64,000 nt of DNA from Desertivirga brevis (GTDB lineage Bacteria > Bacteroidota > Bacteroidia > Sphingobacteriales > Sphingobacteriaceae). Positions 43,680 to 52,387 of the stretch are shown here, piece by piece (the first letter of the stretch is position 1; the number at the start of each line of letters is the position of its first letter). The notes beneath the pieces are model-generated. The model made no database searches and was not told the origin of the DNA. It was given only the letters and a program-made list of their open reading frames with translations. Position numbers and translations under genes: made by a program. The stretch covers positions 186,001-250,000 of the forward strand of contig NZ_JAFEWF010000005.1 in the NCBI RefSeq assembly GCF_017355835.1, read 5' to 3'.

Positions 43680-44288
43680 ATGAATAAATTAGTAATACTA
43701 TTTTGTATTTCTGGATGCACGTACGACAAGAAAGACTTTGACTTCAATACAAAAGATCTTCGCCCTGTTTCTTCTTTCAAAGAAGGTGATACTATTTACT
43801 TCGAAGGTCCATCAGGCGATCTTGATACAATCATGATTTATAAGATTGACAGTATCCAAAAGAGAAGTTGGGGAGCATTCATGGCTCCGGCGGCCGAAAA
43901 TCACCTATTTGTCGCAATCAAACACTTACCGAATCACATATTGTGGACCTATACTGTTACAGAGGGAAGTACCTTTGATACCAAAGTATATTACCAAAAC
44001 CTCATCACTGTAACTAAACGACCGCAAACGAAGGAAGTTTCATACTCTATAGCGTTCAAAGATTTTTCAGCTTCTAATGGTAAGAACGGGACACTAGGCG
44101 CAATCAGGAAGGATACAGTAATTGTCAATCGGAAAAACATAACTAACTTCTATGAAATTGAAAGTGATCAACCTCAAAGTAAATCCGACTTGGGTTGTAT
44201 GGAAACTATTTACTGGACAGATAATGAAGGATTAATGGCATATAAGAATAAACGAGGGGATTGGTGGACTAAAATAAGCAAGCGCTAA
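43680..44288 (+). CDS. Lipoprotein, unknown, 202 residues
   Basis: ATG 43680 gives a short lipoprotein signal (LVILFCISGC, Cys at 13). The open frame back to 43635 would put 15 polar residues before it. The mature part is beta-rich (DTIYFEGPSGDLDTIMIYKI, NHLFVAIKHLPNHILWTYTV, GCMETIYWTDNEGLMAYKNK), ending in a basic tail. No family is recognised, but many such lipoproteins occur in Bacteroidota. Its 333-bp upstream gap holds the kinase relic. Confidence 0.6.
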   Translation: MNKLVILFCISGCTYDKKDFDFNTKDLRPVSSFKEGDTIYFEGPSGDLDTIMIYKIDSIQKRSWGAFMAPAAENHLFVAIKHLPNHILWTYTVTEGSTFDTKVYYQNLITVTKRPQTKEVSYSIAFKDFSASNGKNGTLGAIRKDTVIVNRKNITNFYEIESDQPQSKSDLGCMETIYWTDNEGLMAYKNKRGDWWTKISKR

Positions 44289-44446
44289 AATGAATATGAG
44301 GTTGTATAAATTTAGATAAAATGCTGTACCCCATATACCTCCTCTAAATTTGCACCAACAGTGGTGATTTTATATAAAATACACGTCGTGTGTAACAAAA
44401 TAACTCAAACCATCGTCTTATATTTATAGTATTAAATTATATCAGA

Positions 44447-44827
44447 ATGAAAGCGGCAGTATATACCTTTATAGTATGTGTTGTTCTGGCCTTAAATAGC
44501 CGGGCGCAGAGTACAACAAATCTGGTTTCGGATCAAAATCCACGATACAAGGAGAGCCTTCAGAAATATGCCCCACTAGCTGATTCATTAACTAGAAACT
44601 TGGGTACAACCACTCAACATACCTACAAGGCTTATGATTTTTATGAAGCTCGTTTGGCCCGTCGTGCCCAGCGTCGCGAATGGAGACATCAGGAAAATAT
44701 GAACCGGCCTTTCTTATACAACAACTATTGGTCTGATTCTTTTTACTCTCCATATTGGAGAAATTCAGGCTTTTATTACCGCAACCTTCCGGGTCGTTTC
44801 CGCTCGTTCCGTTATTACAACTGGTAA
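44447..44827 (+). CDS. Small secreted Arg/Tyr-rich protein, first gene of the LpoB operon
   Basis: The protein has 126 residues with a signal peptide (VCVVLALNSRAQ). The mature part is rich in Arg, Tyr and Phe, ending RNLPGRFRSFRYYNW. No family is recognised. It precedes the LpoB-like lipoprotein gene by 41 bp and is probably the first gene of a three-gene operon with it and the COG3014 lipoprotein. Confidence 0.6.
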   Translation: MKAAVYTFIVCVVLALNSRAQSTTNLVSDQNPRYKESLQKYAPLADSLTRNLGTTTQHTYKAYDFYEARLARRAQRREWRHQENMNRPFLYNNYWSDSFYSPYWRNSGFYYRNLPGRFRSFRYYNW

Positions 44828-44868
44828 TAGTTTTTCAGCTTATTCACACATTCAACTTTTATATAAAT

Positions 44869-45459
44869 ATGAAGCTCAGTAAATTCAGCTTTTGTGCCAT
44901 TGCTATGGCCTTGTTCTTTATGGTTTCTTGCGGGCGTAAGGTTACCCGGATAGATAACAATACGCCTATGGACATTAGCGGGAACTGGAACAATACGGAT
45001 TCCCGTTTGGTAGCCGAAGAAATGACCGGAAGCATTTTAACTGCGGATTGGATAGCCAATCATTTGCAACAGAAAAGCGGAAAGAAACCGGTTGTAATTG
45101 TCGGCATGTTTCAAAACAAATCACATGAACACATTGATGCAGAAACTTTCACCAAAGATGTAGAACGTTCTTTTATTTCTACTCAGAAAGTTGGCTTAGT
45201 GCAGGGCGGTAAAAAGCGTGAAGAGATCAGGGGCGAGAGGGCAGATCAGCAAACCAATTCATCGGCTTCTACAATGAAGAAGTTCGGTTTAGAAAAAGGT
45301 GCTGATTATATTTTACAGGGTTCCATCAATTCTATCGTTGATGCGCACAAAAAACAAAAGGTGGTTGCCTATCAGGTAAATATGGAGCTAACCAATCTTG
45401 AAACCAACGAGGTGGTTTGGATTGGAGATAAGAAGATTACCAAATACGTAAAAAACTAA
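44869..45459 (+). CDS. LpoB-like lipoprotein (penicillin-binding-protein activator family)
   Basis: From ATG 44869 the protein has 196 residues with a lipobox (FFMVSC). The mature domain matches the LpoB/CsgG-like fold: RLVAEEMTGSILTADWIANH, KKPVVIVGMFQNKSHEHIDA, FTKDVERSF, KFGLEKGADYILQGSINSIV and VVWIGDKKITKYVKN. In proteobacteria LpoB activates PBP1b from the outer membrane. In Bacteroidota the role is not proven. It is followed by the COG3014 lipoprotein after 39 bp, a usual pairing in this phylum. Confidence 0.85.
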   Translation: MKLSKFSFCAIAMALFFMVSCGRKVTRIDNNTPMDISGNWNNTDSRLVAEEMTGSILTADWIANHLQQKSGKKPVVIVGMFQNKSHEHIDAETFTKDVERSFISTQKVGLVQGGKKREEIRGERADQQTNSSASTMKKFGLEKGADYILQGSINSIVDAHKKQKVVAYQVNMELTNLETNEVVWIGDKKITKYVKN

Positions 45460-45498
45460 TTCAACTATTCATAAGGAGCTTCGAGCTCCTTTATTATC

Positions 45499-46911
45499 AT
45501 GCTCTTTAGAAGAAGAAAAGGTTTATCTGTTTTGTGGCTGATGGTGCTGTCACTTTGCTCCTGCGCTACCTATAATAATCGAATTCAATCGTATTATGCC
45601 AGCATTATGCAGGGCAATTATCACAAGGCAGATAAAGAACTTGAAGCGAATAAACTATTAAAAGCGGGGAGAAATAAACCCTTGTATATGTTGGAAAAAG
45701 GTCGCTTGGCTCATTTGCAGGGCGCCTATGATACCAGCAACTATTTTTTCAACGAATTCGACCGTATGATGGAAGAGCAGGGCCGTAACCCCGCTGATGT
45801 AGCTGTAGGTTTACTTGTTAATCCGATGATGCAGCAATACAAACCTGAACCTTTTGAGCGCATAATGATCCATTATTTTAAAGCGCTGAATTATTTGTAC
45901 CTGAACCAACCGGATGAGGCCATCGTGGAAGCCCGGAGAATAACCTTACAAAATCAGCAAATCGGGGATAATGTGGGTAATAAAGATAAACGCTACTCGA
46001 AGGATGCTTTTTCGTTAATGTTGCAGGGACTTATCTACGAAACATCAGGTGATGTAAACAATGCGTTTATTGCCTATCGCAATTCTGCCGAGGTGTATTT
46101 GCGCGATACAAGTGGTCAGAAATATTATGGTGTGGAGCTACCGATGCAATTGAAAAAAGACGTGTTGCGAACAGCTTATCAGAATGGCTTTACCGACGAG
46201 CTTATGCGCTTTGAGCGCTTATTTGGGATGAAATACAAGCATGCTAAGCCGGCTGATGGTGGAGAGTTGGTGGTATTCTTCGAAAATGGAATGGCTCCGG
46301 TAAAAGAGCAGCAGGATTTTTTCTTTTCACTTACTAAAGGTCTTTCTGGTTTTTACTTTGTTGATTCGGGGGGCAACGAAATTCCTTTCGATGCTTCGAT
46401 GAGCTTTGGCGAGGACAGCAACTTGGGTAGTTTGAATACGCTGCATGTTGCATTTCCTAAATTTGTTGCACGGCCATTGGTTTATCATTCCATAAGGATT
46501 TCAGGTGGGCTAGATACTTTAAAAGCTGAGAAAGTAGAGGATATCACCAGTCTGGCACAAGCCATACAGAAACAACGGTTTGCAAAGGAGATGTCGGCTT
46601 CGTTGAGTCGCCTTGCTGTGAAAAAAGCGGCGCAATATGTGGTAAAGGGAAAAGAAGGGGCAAAGAATAAGGAGCTGAGAGAAGGATTATCTTCTTTGAT
46701 TGATATTTATGCGGCAGCGTCGGAAAAAGCCGATACCCGGAATTGGCAAACACTTCCTTCTGAAATCTATTATGTTCGCTTACCCTTAAAAAAGGGTGAA
46801 AATAAGGTGGAAATCAACTTGAATGGTAAACAGGGGCAATCAGAAAATAAAAGCTTTACAGTTAATGGTTCCGGCGGTCTGGTTTTCCTTAATTATGCTT
46901 CATTGAAGTAA
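45499..46911 (+). CDS. COG3014-family lipoprotein
   Basis: This 470-residue lipoprotein has lipobox SLCSC near residue 23. It continues with TPR-like helices (about 35-230: YYASIMQGNYHKADKELEAN, YMLEKGRLAHLQGAYDTSNY, HYFKALNYLYLNQPDEAIVE). The C-terminal part is beta-rich with GELVVFFENGMAPVKEQQDF. COG3014 proteins pair with LpoB-like proteins and are probably assembly factors at the outer membrane. It is the last gene of the operon and is followed by a hairpin at 47040. Confidence 0.85.
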   Translation: MLFRRRKGLSVLWLMVLSLCSCATYNNRIQSYYASIMQGNYHKADKELEANKLLKAGRNKPLYMLEKGRLAHLQGAYDTSNYFFNEFDRMMEEQGRNPADVAVGLLVNPMMQQYKPEPFERIMIHYFKALNYLYLNQPDEAIVEARRITLQNQQIGDNVGNKDKRYSKDAFSLMLQGLIYETSGDVNNAFIAYRNSAEVYLRDTSGQKYYGVELPMQLKKDVLRTAYQNGFTDELMRFERLFGMKYKHAKPADGGELVVFFENGMAPVKEQQDFFFSLTKGLSGFYFVDSGGNEIPFDASMSFGEDSNLGSLNTLHVAFPKFVARPLVYHSIRISGGLDTLKAEKVEDITSLAQAIQKQRFAKEMSASLSRLAVKKAAQYVVKGKEGAKNKELREGLSSLIDIYAAASEKADTRNWQTLPSEIYYVRLPLKKGENKVEINLNGKQGQSENKSFTVNGSGGLVFLNYASLK

Positions 46912-47039
46912 AGCTACCCAACTGCATTCGGTGAGGAATTAACAGTGAGAGTTACATGTAAAGGTAGAGGAATTTGCTGTTTATAAATAATGTAACTTCG
47001 TTCAAGTTACCAAAGTTTTCATCCTGGCTTATTCCTTAA

Positions 47040-47058
47040 AACCTTGCCTCGCAAGGTT
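47040..47058. terminator. Hairpin between COG3014 gene and receiver gene
   Basis: AACCTTGC and GCAAGGTT form a perfect 8-bp stem with a 3-nt loop. On the minus strand a TTTT run follows it. It lies between two converging genes. Confidence 0.5.
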
Positions 47059-47121
47059 AGAAACCGACTTTGCTAATTAATAAATAATGAAGAAGATTGA
47101 ACCTGAAAATAAGCTTATACC

Positions 47122-47520
47122 CTAATCTTCCAATACAACTCTACCCAAAGGAACAACTTTAGCCAGCAGGAAACGATCTACTGTATTAACTAAGGTAATA
47201 AGATCAAATGGCTTGGAAATCACGGCATCGGCAGCATATTCTTCAACAGCTCTATTAATGCAATCCAAACCAGAAACAATAACAATAGGAATATCCCTTG
47301 TGATAGAACTTTGTTTAAGTACTTTGCACATTTCTAAACCATTGAAAGCCCCGATCTTAATATCCAATAGCATCAGATCAGGAGAAAAATCAACGATAGC
47401 ACCTGCCAGATTATCAGGGGAAAGGAGCGTTTTCACTTCATAACCCTCTGCCCCAAATGCCATAGAATAGATATCTAAAATATCAGGATCATCGTCTAAT
47501 GCAAGAATTCTCTTAGCCAT
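47122..47520 (-). CDS. Stand-alone response-regulator receiver
   Basis: The protein has 132 residues, a single CheY-like receiver. It has the acidic pocket DDD at 10-12, the phosphorylated Asp in LMLLDIKIG near residue 54, a VIVSG Ser/Thr near 82 and K104 in ISKPFD. There is no output domain. It has no kinase neighbour. The PAS histidine kinase at 38577 also lacks a partner, so they may work together (inference). Confidence 0.9.
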   Translation of the reverse strand: MAKRILALDDDPDILDIYSMAFGAEGYEVKTLLSPDNLAGAIVDFSPDLMLLDIKIGAFNGLEMCKVLKQSSITRDIPIVIVSGLDCINRAVEEYAADAVISKPFDLITLVNTVDRFLLAKVVPLGRVVLED

Positions 47521-47542
47521 GAATAGGAAAAACTTTGAGGTG

Positions 47543-47550
47543 CAAAGATA
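47543..47550 (-). promoter_or_regulatory. Candidate -7 box TATCTTTG for the receiver gene
   Basis: On the minus strand TATCTTTG lies 22 bp before the ATG at 47520 and matches TAnnTTTG exactly. A -33 element is not clear. Confidence 0.45.
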
Positions 47551-47767
47551 GAAATTGATATAAATATTTCTTGCCTCTTATCCCTCTTACTACAATTTCT
47601 AGAATAAATTGACGGGAATATATAGCTTTGCAAAAAGATTTTTCAACCAAAAGGGGGAAAGGACTGCGCACAGAGTAAACGGGATTTTCTATTAATAGAG
47701 TTCAGTTTTTGAAGGTAGCAGTGGTGAATGGTCTTTCCAAAAATATTCAATTTTATCATTTTATAGC

Positions 47768-48064
47768 TTGCGTACACCTGTAATAGCGTTTAATATCGAA
47801 GGGTGCTTCCCCCTGATTGGGAGAGGTCAGATAATTTTCGGAGAAATTTTAGACGGCGAAGTGAGCGCCGGAGATGTTCTTAACCTGGTGATAAAAAGTA
47901 AACCCGTCAAATTGGAGATTAAATCAGTAGAAAGTATTCGAATGGGAGAGGAAGAGAAAGTAGGGTTACTGGTAGAGTTGGGTGAAGATTGGGTAGCTCT
48001 TGAGAAGCATTTCGCTTTTGTTATTCTGGCGGAAGTACAACAGGAAGAATTGCCTGGCAACTAA
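47768..48064 (+). CDS. Stand-alone EF-Tu domain-2-like beta-barrel protein
   Basis: The 98 residues read like domain 2 of a translational GTPase: RTPVIAFNIEGCFPLIGRGQ, IIFGEILDGEVSAGDVLNLV, KLEIKSVESI and EEKVGLLVELGED. There is no GTP-binding domain and no ATG before residue 59, so TTG at 47768 must be the start. Such isolated barrels occur in Bacteroidota with unknown function. It is either a small real gene or a relic of a larger one. Upstream codons show no GTPase. Confidence 0.55.
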   Translation: MRTPVIAFNIEGCFPLIGRGQIIFGEILDGEVSAGDVLNLVIKSKPVKLEIKSVESIRMGEEEKVGLLVELGEDWVALEKHFAFVILAEVQQEELPGN

Positions 48065-48102
48065 GCAAATACTTTGATAAATTACTTTTTCATAGGAATA
48101 AA

Positions 48103-48774
48103 TTACAGTGGCGTTTCCTCGTTGTATAGTTTCATAATTCCATATCTTTTCGCTTTATTTAGAGCGCAGTCATCCTTGATCCTATACAATTCCTTTGCAA
48201 GCCACTGCTGTTCTTCTAAGTCTTTACCTTCGGGCAAGGTGACTGATTCGCTTCTAACAAAATAAAGGCGCACATAATAGGCTTTTTCGTTTTCACGTTC
48301 TTCTGTCTCTACTCGTACTCGATCCCAATCCCCGTAAGCTTTTCTTTGAATCCACTTGAATTTTAGTACCTGTTTTATAAATACCAGCTCTTTCGTATTA
48401 ATAGTTAATTGATGCTTTAAATTGAAGTTAAAAACAAGGACCAGTGCTATTGCAAATAAAATAAACAAAAAAAGGGTCGCCTCACCATAGCCGAGAGCAA
48501 GGAAAAGAATAATAAAGATGGCAACACATAAAAGGAAAATGTTCCCATTCGACCAACCCGCTGATTTTCTGCTAATAATATAATCAGTATCGGTAATCTG
48601 TACACTCCATCTTGTCTGGCGTGGCTGCTCTGCCTCGCTAAGCTGTTGAAAAGGAGAGAGGAATTCTGATACTTTAAAGAATTCGTCGCAAGAAGAACAA
48701 TAGCAAATACATGTTCTTAGGTTTACGTTATCACGGGTTATAGGTCTATTGCAGTTAGGGCAGAGTAATTTCAT
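48103..48774 (-). CDS. Zinc-ribbon membrane protein
   Basis: The protein has 223 residues. An N-terminal zinc ribbon uses C5-C8 (CPNC) and C26-C29 (CSSC). Two membrane helices at about 78-96 and 98-117 follow, then a cytoplasmic beta domain (LTINTKELVFIKQVLKFKWI) and a charged C-terminus. The layout is a DUF-type membrane protein like those in the trio at 13130, but in one chain. Function is unknown. Confidence 0.6.
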   Translation of the reverse strand: MKLLCPNCNRPITRDNVNLRTCICYCSSCDEFFKVSEFLSPFQQLSEAEQPRQTRWSVQITDTDYIISRKSAGWSNGNIFLLCVAIFIILFLALGYGEATLFLFILFAIALVLVFNFNLKHQLTINTKELVFIKQVLKFKWIQRKAYGDWDRVRVETEERENEKAYYVRLYFVRSESVTLPEGKDLEEQQWLAKELYRIKDDCALNKAKRYGIMKLYNEETPL

Positions 48775-48863
48775 TGAAAAAATGTGATTCGATATTGGCA
48801 GAGGCTTTCATAACTCTAAGGTATGAAAAGGGAGTGAAGTGAAACACCGTTTCTTATCTTTTC

Positions 48864-49745
48864 TCAAACCTCCAGCTTATATCCTCGTCCATGAATATTA
48901 ACAATACGAACCCTCGGGTCATTCCCGAGTTTCTTTCTCAGCTTAGAAAGAAACATATCTAGGCTACGCCCGACGATCACACCATCATCCTCCCAAACCT
49001 TTTGCAATTCTGCTCTTTCCACAAGCTCATTCTGCCTATTAGCAAGGATGTACAGGATTTTTGATTCCTTGTCGGAGAGGTCAATTTGCTGGTTTCCAAT
49101 TTCCAGATACTGCTCTTTTGTTTTGAATTTAAAGTTACCAATAGTAATTATTTCAGACTTAGGTTGTTCCATTTCCTCGGGGCAATTTGCAATTCTTCTC
49201 TGCCTACTTCTCATCCTTAGCCCTGAAAGAATCAGCATCAGAGCACTCAGACTGCCACCCGCTCCTAAAACATAGTGATTGTTTAATGAACTAACAGCTG
49301 AATTCTGAAATGTTATGGATATAGAATAACATGCCTCAGGTTGTTTCCTCTCTTTGCAGGGTACCAGATCAGTCTTTTCCGTTTCAACAATTGAAAATCC
49401 GAATACTACTTGATTTCCCGTACATTCTATAACGTTTACTACATAATTAGAAGGTAAGTTATTAGTTTTTACAGCCTGCCGGATAATTCTTATAATAGAA
49501 TCTGGATTGAAGTGCAAGCTGCTCTCAAAACGGATCTCATATTGGGTGTTTCCCGTATTATTAACCGTTAACACTCTCGAACTACTATCTCCCGAACTGA
49601 GTAAAATTTGATGGCCAATGGTCCGCATAACAATCATCTCCCTTGCGGAAACATAGTCTGTATCGTTGGGACTGAAGCACAAAGTCAGTGAGCAAACAAT
49701 AAGAAGGAATGCGGTAATAAACAAAAATCCGGGCCTTAACTTCAT
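48864..49745 (-). CDS. Membrane-anchored winged-helix regulator (ToxR-like layout)
   Basis: The protein has 293 residues. A signal or first membrane helix (about 6-24) is followed by a periplasmic domain of about 130 residues and a membrane helix (about 158-176: VLGAGGSLSALMLILSGL). The cytoplasmic C-terminus (about 200-293) is an OmpR/PhoB-type winged helix: IDLSDKESKILYILANRQNE, WEDDGVIVGRSLDMFLSKL, RVRIVNIHGRGYKLEV. It can read an envelope signal directly without phosphorylation. It is divergent from a Reg_prop lipoprotein gene, a plausible sensor or target. Confidence 0.85.
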   Translation of the reverse strand: MKLRPGFLFITAFLLIVCSLTLCFSPNDTDYVSAREMIVMRTIGHQILLSSGDSSSRVLTVNNTGNTQYEIRFESSLHFNPDSIIRIIRQAVKTNNLPSNYVVNVIECTGNQVVFGFSIVETEKTDLVPCKERKQPEACYSISITFQNSAVSSLNNHYVLGAGGSLSALMLILSGLRMRSRQRRIANCPEEMEQPKSEIITIGNFKFKTKEQYLEIGNQQIDLSDKESKILYILANRQNELVERAELQKVWEDDGVIVGRSLDMFLSKLRKKLGNDPRVRIVNIHGRGYKLEV

Positions 49746-49853
49746 ACGTAAAAATATGAATTAACACTCGTCAAATCCCAGGTTGTATCTGATTTTACAT
49801 TTTTTACAATTGGTTTTACAATGTTTTACTAGAAAGGTAATTACAGTGCTACT

Positions 49854-49861
49854 TAGGTTTG
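49854..49861 (+). promoter_or_regulatory. Candidate -7 box TAGGTTTG before the Reg_prop lipoprotein gene
   Basis: TAGGTTTG matches TAnnTTTG and ends 18 bp before the ATG at 49880. The -33 region is T-rich (atgttttact) but has no exact TTTG at the usual distance. Confidence 0.45.
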
Positions 49862-49879
49862 CAAAAACAATTCAACGTC

Positions 49880-50929
49880 ATGAAAAAACTCCACCCGGTC
49901 TATGGCCTGTTCTTAATTCTTATTATTAATGTCACATGTATCAAGTACGATAAAAGAGTCGATGAACCTAAAAATGCGGCATCTGAATCCCAAGCTTTCG
50001 CTAAATCAAGCATACCTAAAAACATTGTACGTTCCATAAAAACAGATAAAAAGGGCAATATATGGATAGCCTCCTGGGAAGGCATTTTTTGTCACGATGG
50101 AAAATCGTTTTTCAACATTACAAGTAGAGTAAGTTCAGCACGCTTCTTTTCTATATTGGAGGATAGGAGGGGAAATTTCTGGTTTGGTTCAATCGGGGCA
50201 GGGGTATATTACTACGATGGAAGCTCCTTTAAGAATTATACTTCCAAAGAGGGACTGGCGGGAAACGAGGTTACTTCTATTTACGAAGATAAGATTGGTA
50301 ACATCTGGTTCGGGACAACAGAAGGGGTGAGCCACTACGACGGAAGATCCTTTCGTAACTATACAGTGAAGGAGGGGCTTCCGAATAATGTTGTGAATTG
50401 GATCTTTGAAGACAAATCAGGAAAGATTTGGTTTGGTACAAGCGGAAATACGAGCACTTTCGATGGGGATAAATTTACTACGATCACTAATAATGATCAG
50501 CCCCTTAAAAATGTTTGGAGTATTGTAGAGGATAAAAATGGCAATATCTGGCTGGGTGCCGCTAGTGGATTATGGCGCTACGATGGCAAGTTTTTTTCAA
50601 ATATGACAAGGACGTTTGTAGGCTATATTTACGAGGATAAGAAAGGAAACATTTGGACCACGGCAATGCTGCCTGCCGCGGATAGATGGACTGTTTCCTG
50701 GTATAACGGCAAGCCGCAATTTGGAGGGGATGTATCTGCAATCTATCGCTTTGATCAACAATCCTTATCTAAAGAAAGGCCTGCTGTAACAAGAATTAGG
50801 ATACCACATCCGGGACCTTTTTTAGGGATTACAGAAGATCAGGAGGGTAGAATCTGGATTGGAACAGCCCAGGGTGTACGGGTTTATGGCGGGTATGTAG
50901 ATTCTAGCAGGAAAAGGAAGGGGTGTTAG
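49880..50929 (+). CDS. Two-component-regulator propeller (Reg_prop) lipoprotein
   Basis: The protein has 349 residues. The signal ends in Cys18 (IINVTC), a lipobox-like site. The rest is a beta-propeller made of Reg_prop repeats: KGNIWIASWEGIFCHDGKSF, GNIWFGTTEGVSHYDGRSFR, GKIWFGTSGNTSTFDG, and GRIWIGTAQGVRVYGG at the end. These repeats usually form the sensor of hybrid two-component proteins, but here they stand alone as a lipoprotein. A membrane-anchored regulator gene lies divergent, 134 bp away. A shared signalling role is inferred. Confidence 0.85.
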   Translation: MKKLHPVYGLFLILIINVTCIKYDKRVDEPKNAASESQAFAKSSIPKNIVRSIKTDKKGNIWIASWEGIFCHDGKSFFNITSRVSSARFFSILEDRRGNFWFGSIGAGVYYYDGSSFKNYTSKEGLAGNEVTSIYEDKIGNIWFGTTEGVSHYDGRSFRNYTVKEGLPNNVVNWIFEDKSGKIWFGTSGNTSTFDGDKFTTITNNDQPLKNVWSIVEDKNGNIWLGAASGLWRYDGKFFSNMTRTFVGYIYEDKKGNIWTTAMLPAADRWTVSWYNGKPQFGGDVSAIYRFDQQSLSKERPAVTRIRIPHPGPFLGITEDQEGRIWIGTAQGVRVYGGYVDSSRKRKGC

Positions 50930-50979
50930 AATTAGCCACAATGGTGAATAAATTTCGTAGATTTCCTTAACTTTAGTTT

Positions 50980-51342
50980 ATGAAAAAACTAATCCTATCC
51001 ATACTTCTAACAATTCCTTTTATTGCCTTTTCTCAAGACACTACTAAGAAAGCATACGAAGAGTATTGCATGGTGGTAGCAACTGGAAAATTGCTCAGCA
51101 CCAAGGTTAACATTAAAATGGACTATGGGCAAGAGCAAAAACTCTTTTCTCTTCAGGATCAGCGTTTAAAGGACGAAGCTGGTAAGGTAATTGATTTTAA
51201 CTCAGCCATTGATGCCCTGAATTTTCTTGGTCAGAAAGGTTGGAAATTGGTGAATGCCTATCATATCGTAGATCCACAAGGATCTAATTCTTCACATTTT
51301 GTGATGAAGCGGGATGTTAATTTGGATGAACTAAGAAAGTAG
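50980..51342 (+). CDS. Small secreted protein, unknown, 120 residues
   Basis: A signal peptide (LSILLTIPFIAFSQ) is followed by a short domain with KAYEEYCMVVATGKLLSTKV, IDFNSAIDALNFLGQKGWKL and SHFVMKRDV. The ALNFLGQKGWKLV pattern is common in small Bacteroidota proteins of unknown function. It lies 50 bp after the Reg_prop gene and may be cotranscribed with it. Confidence 0.7.
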   Translation: MKKLILSILLTIPFIAFSQDTTKKAYEEYCMVVATGKLLSTKVNIKMDYGQEQKLFSLQDQRLKDEAGKVIDFNSAIDALNFLGQKGWKLVNAYHIVDPQGSNSSHFVMKRDVNLDELRK

Positions 51343-51538
51343 TAGCACCAAGTCTTTTAAAGTTAAAAACTTGTAATCACGGCCTTTAATTTAAATTGTA
51401 GCACTGTGCACGTTACTATGAGAATAATGTTAATAGGTAAGTGCTAATTGAAGTTCATTCGAGCCCTGCAAAGCAGATCAAAGGACCTTTATTGAAGTAT
51501 GATGTCATCATTGCTAGCTTTAGTTCTGCTAACTGTTC

Positions 51539-52114
51539 TTAAAACAGGAAAAATACTGCCGTAATAATCACAGAAATCTTTAACCGTAGTGATGTTAGAG
51601 CTTTATTGATCTGCTTCTTTACAGTATTTTCTGAGATCTTAAGCTCCCATGCTATTTCGCGGTAAGAGAGGTGATGCTTGCGGCTTAATTCAAATACTTC
51701 CCTCATTTTAGGCGGCAGCAGTTTAATTTCAGCTTCAATTCTACGCGCAAGCTCTTTTTCCAGAATAGCGTTGTCTGTGGTGTACTCACCAGCGAGAATG
51801 AAGTTCTCTAGCGACGCCTGATAATTCTGCTTCACTTTTCCCCGCTCAATTAGATTGAAAACTTTATTACGAACTGAAGCATATAGGTATGCAGAAAGGG
51901 AACTTGTTAAGGTTATTTCGGGAGCTCCTGCCCAGAGTGTTGCGAAAACGTCCTGAACTAAATCTTTTGCTTCGTTATCGTCTTGCAACATTCGCCTGGC
52001 GTGCCTGAACAGAATCCCCCAATATCTCTCGTAAATTTCAGAAAATGCCGTTCTGTCTGCCTTTTTAAGCTGCTCAAATATTTCTTTATCTGAAAGGTTC
52101 TTATACTTCAACAT
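51539..52114 (-). CDS. ECF sigma factor (FecI-like)
   Basis: The protein has 191 residues. Region 2 is at about 22-88 (AFSEIYERYWGILFRHARRM, EAKDLVQDVFATLW) and region 4 at about 128-178 (LLPPKMREVFELSRKHHLSY, EIAWELKISENTVKKQINKA). The C-terminal tail is hydrophobic (ISVIITAVFFLF). Sigma factors of this type in Bacteroidota work with a FecR-like anti-sigma protein and TonB receptor. The FecR and receptor genes are divergent, 273 bp away. The sigma factor likely transcribes them. Confidence 0.9.
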   Translation of the reverse strand: MLKYKNLSDKEIFEQLKKADRTAFSEIYERYWGILFRHARRMLQDDNEAKDLVQDVFATLWAGAPEITLTSSLSAYLYASVRNKVFNLIERGKVKQNYQASLENFILAGEYTTDNAILEKELARRIEAEIKLLPPKMREVFELSRKHHLSYREIAWELKISENTVKKQINKALTSLRLKISVIITAVFFLF

Positions 52115-52387
52115 AAGGCGACGTTCACAAATCTCCTTAATATTTCCAGTGCTTTACACTCCTCCGTATTATCTTTTTGTTATGAATTCCCTTCTGGAAA
52201 ATTAAGAAGACGCTCTTAGTCTTTAGTCACAACAAAAGCCTATTGGCCGATAATTTATGCTGAAACCTTTTTTTATTAGGTATAAAATTTGGGACGTGAA
52301 AAAACTGAAAAATATTTTGCAGTCGTATTACACAAGTACCAGAGCAAGCTGTCTTAACTATGATTGCCGAAGTTGCGGAAGTAAAGA

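Noticed and set aside
38577..47520. PAS kinase and lone receiver as an adjacent two-component pair
   Set aside because: They are 6.6 kb apart with unrelated operons between them. A functional link is possible but not supported by position.
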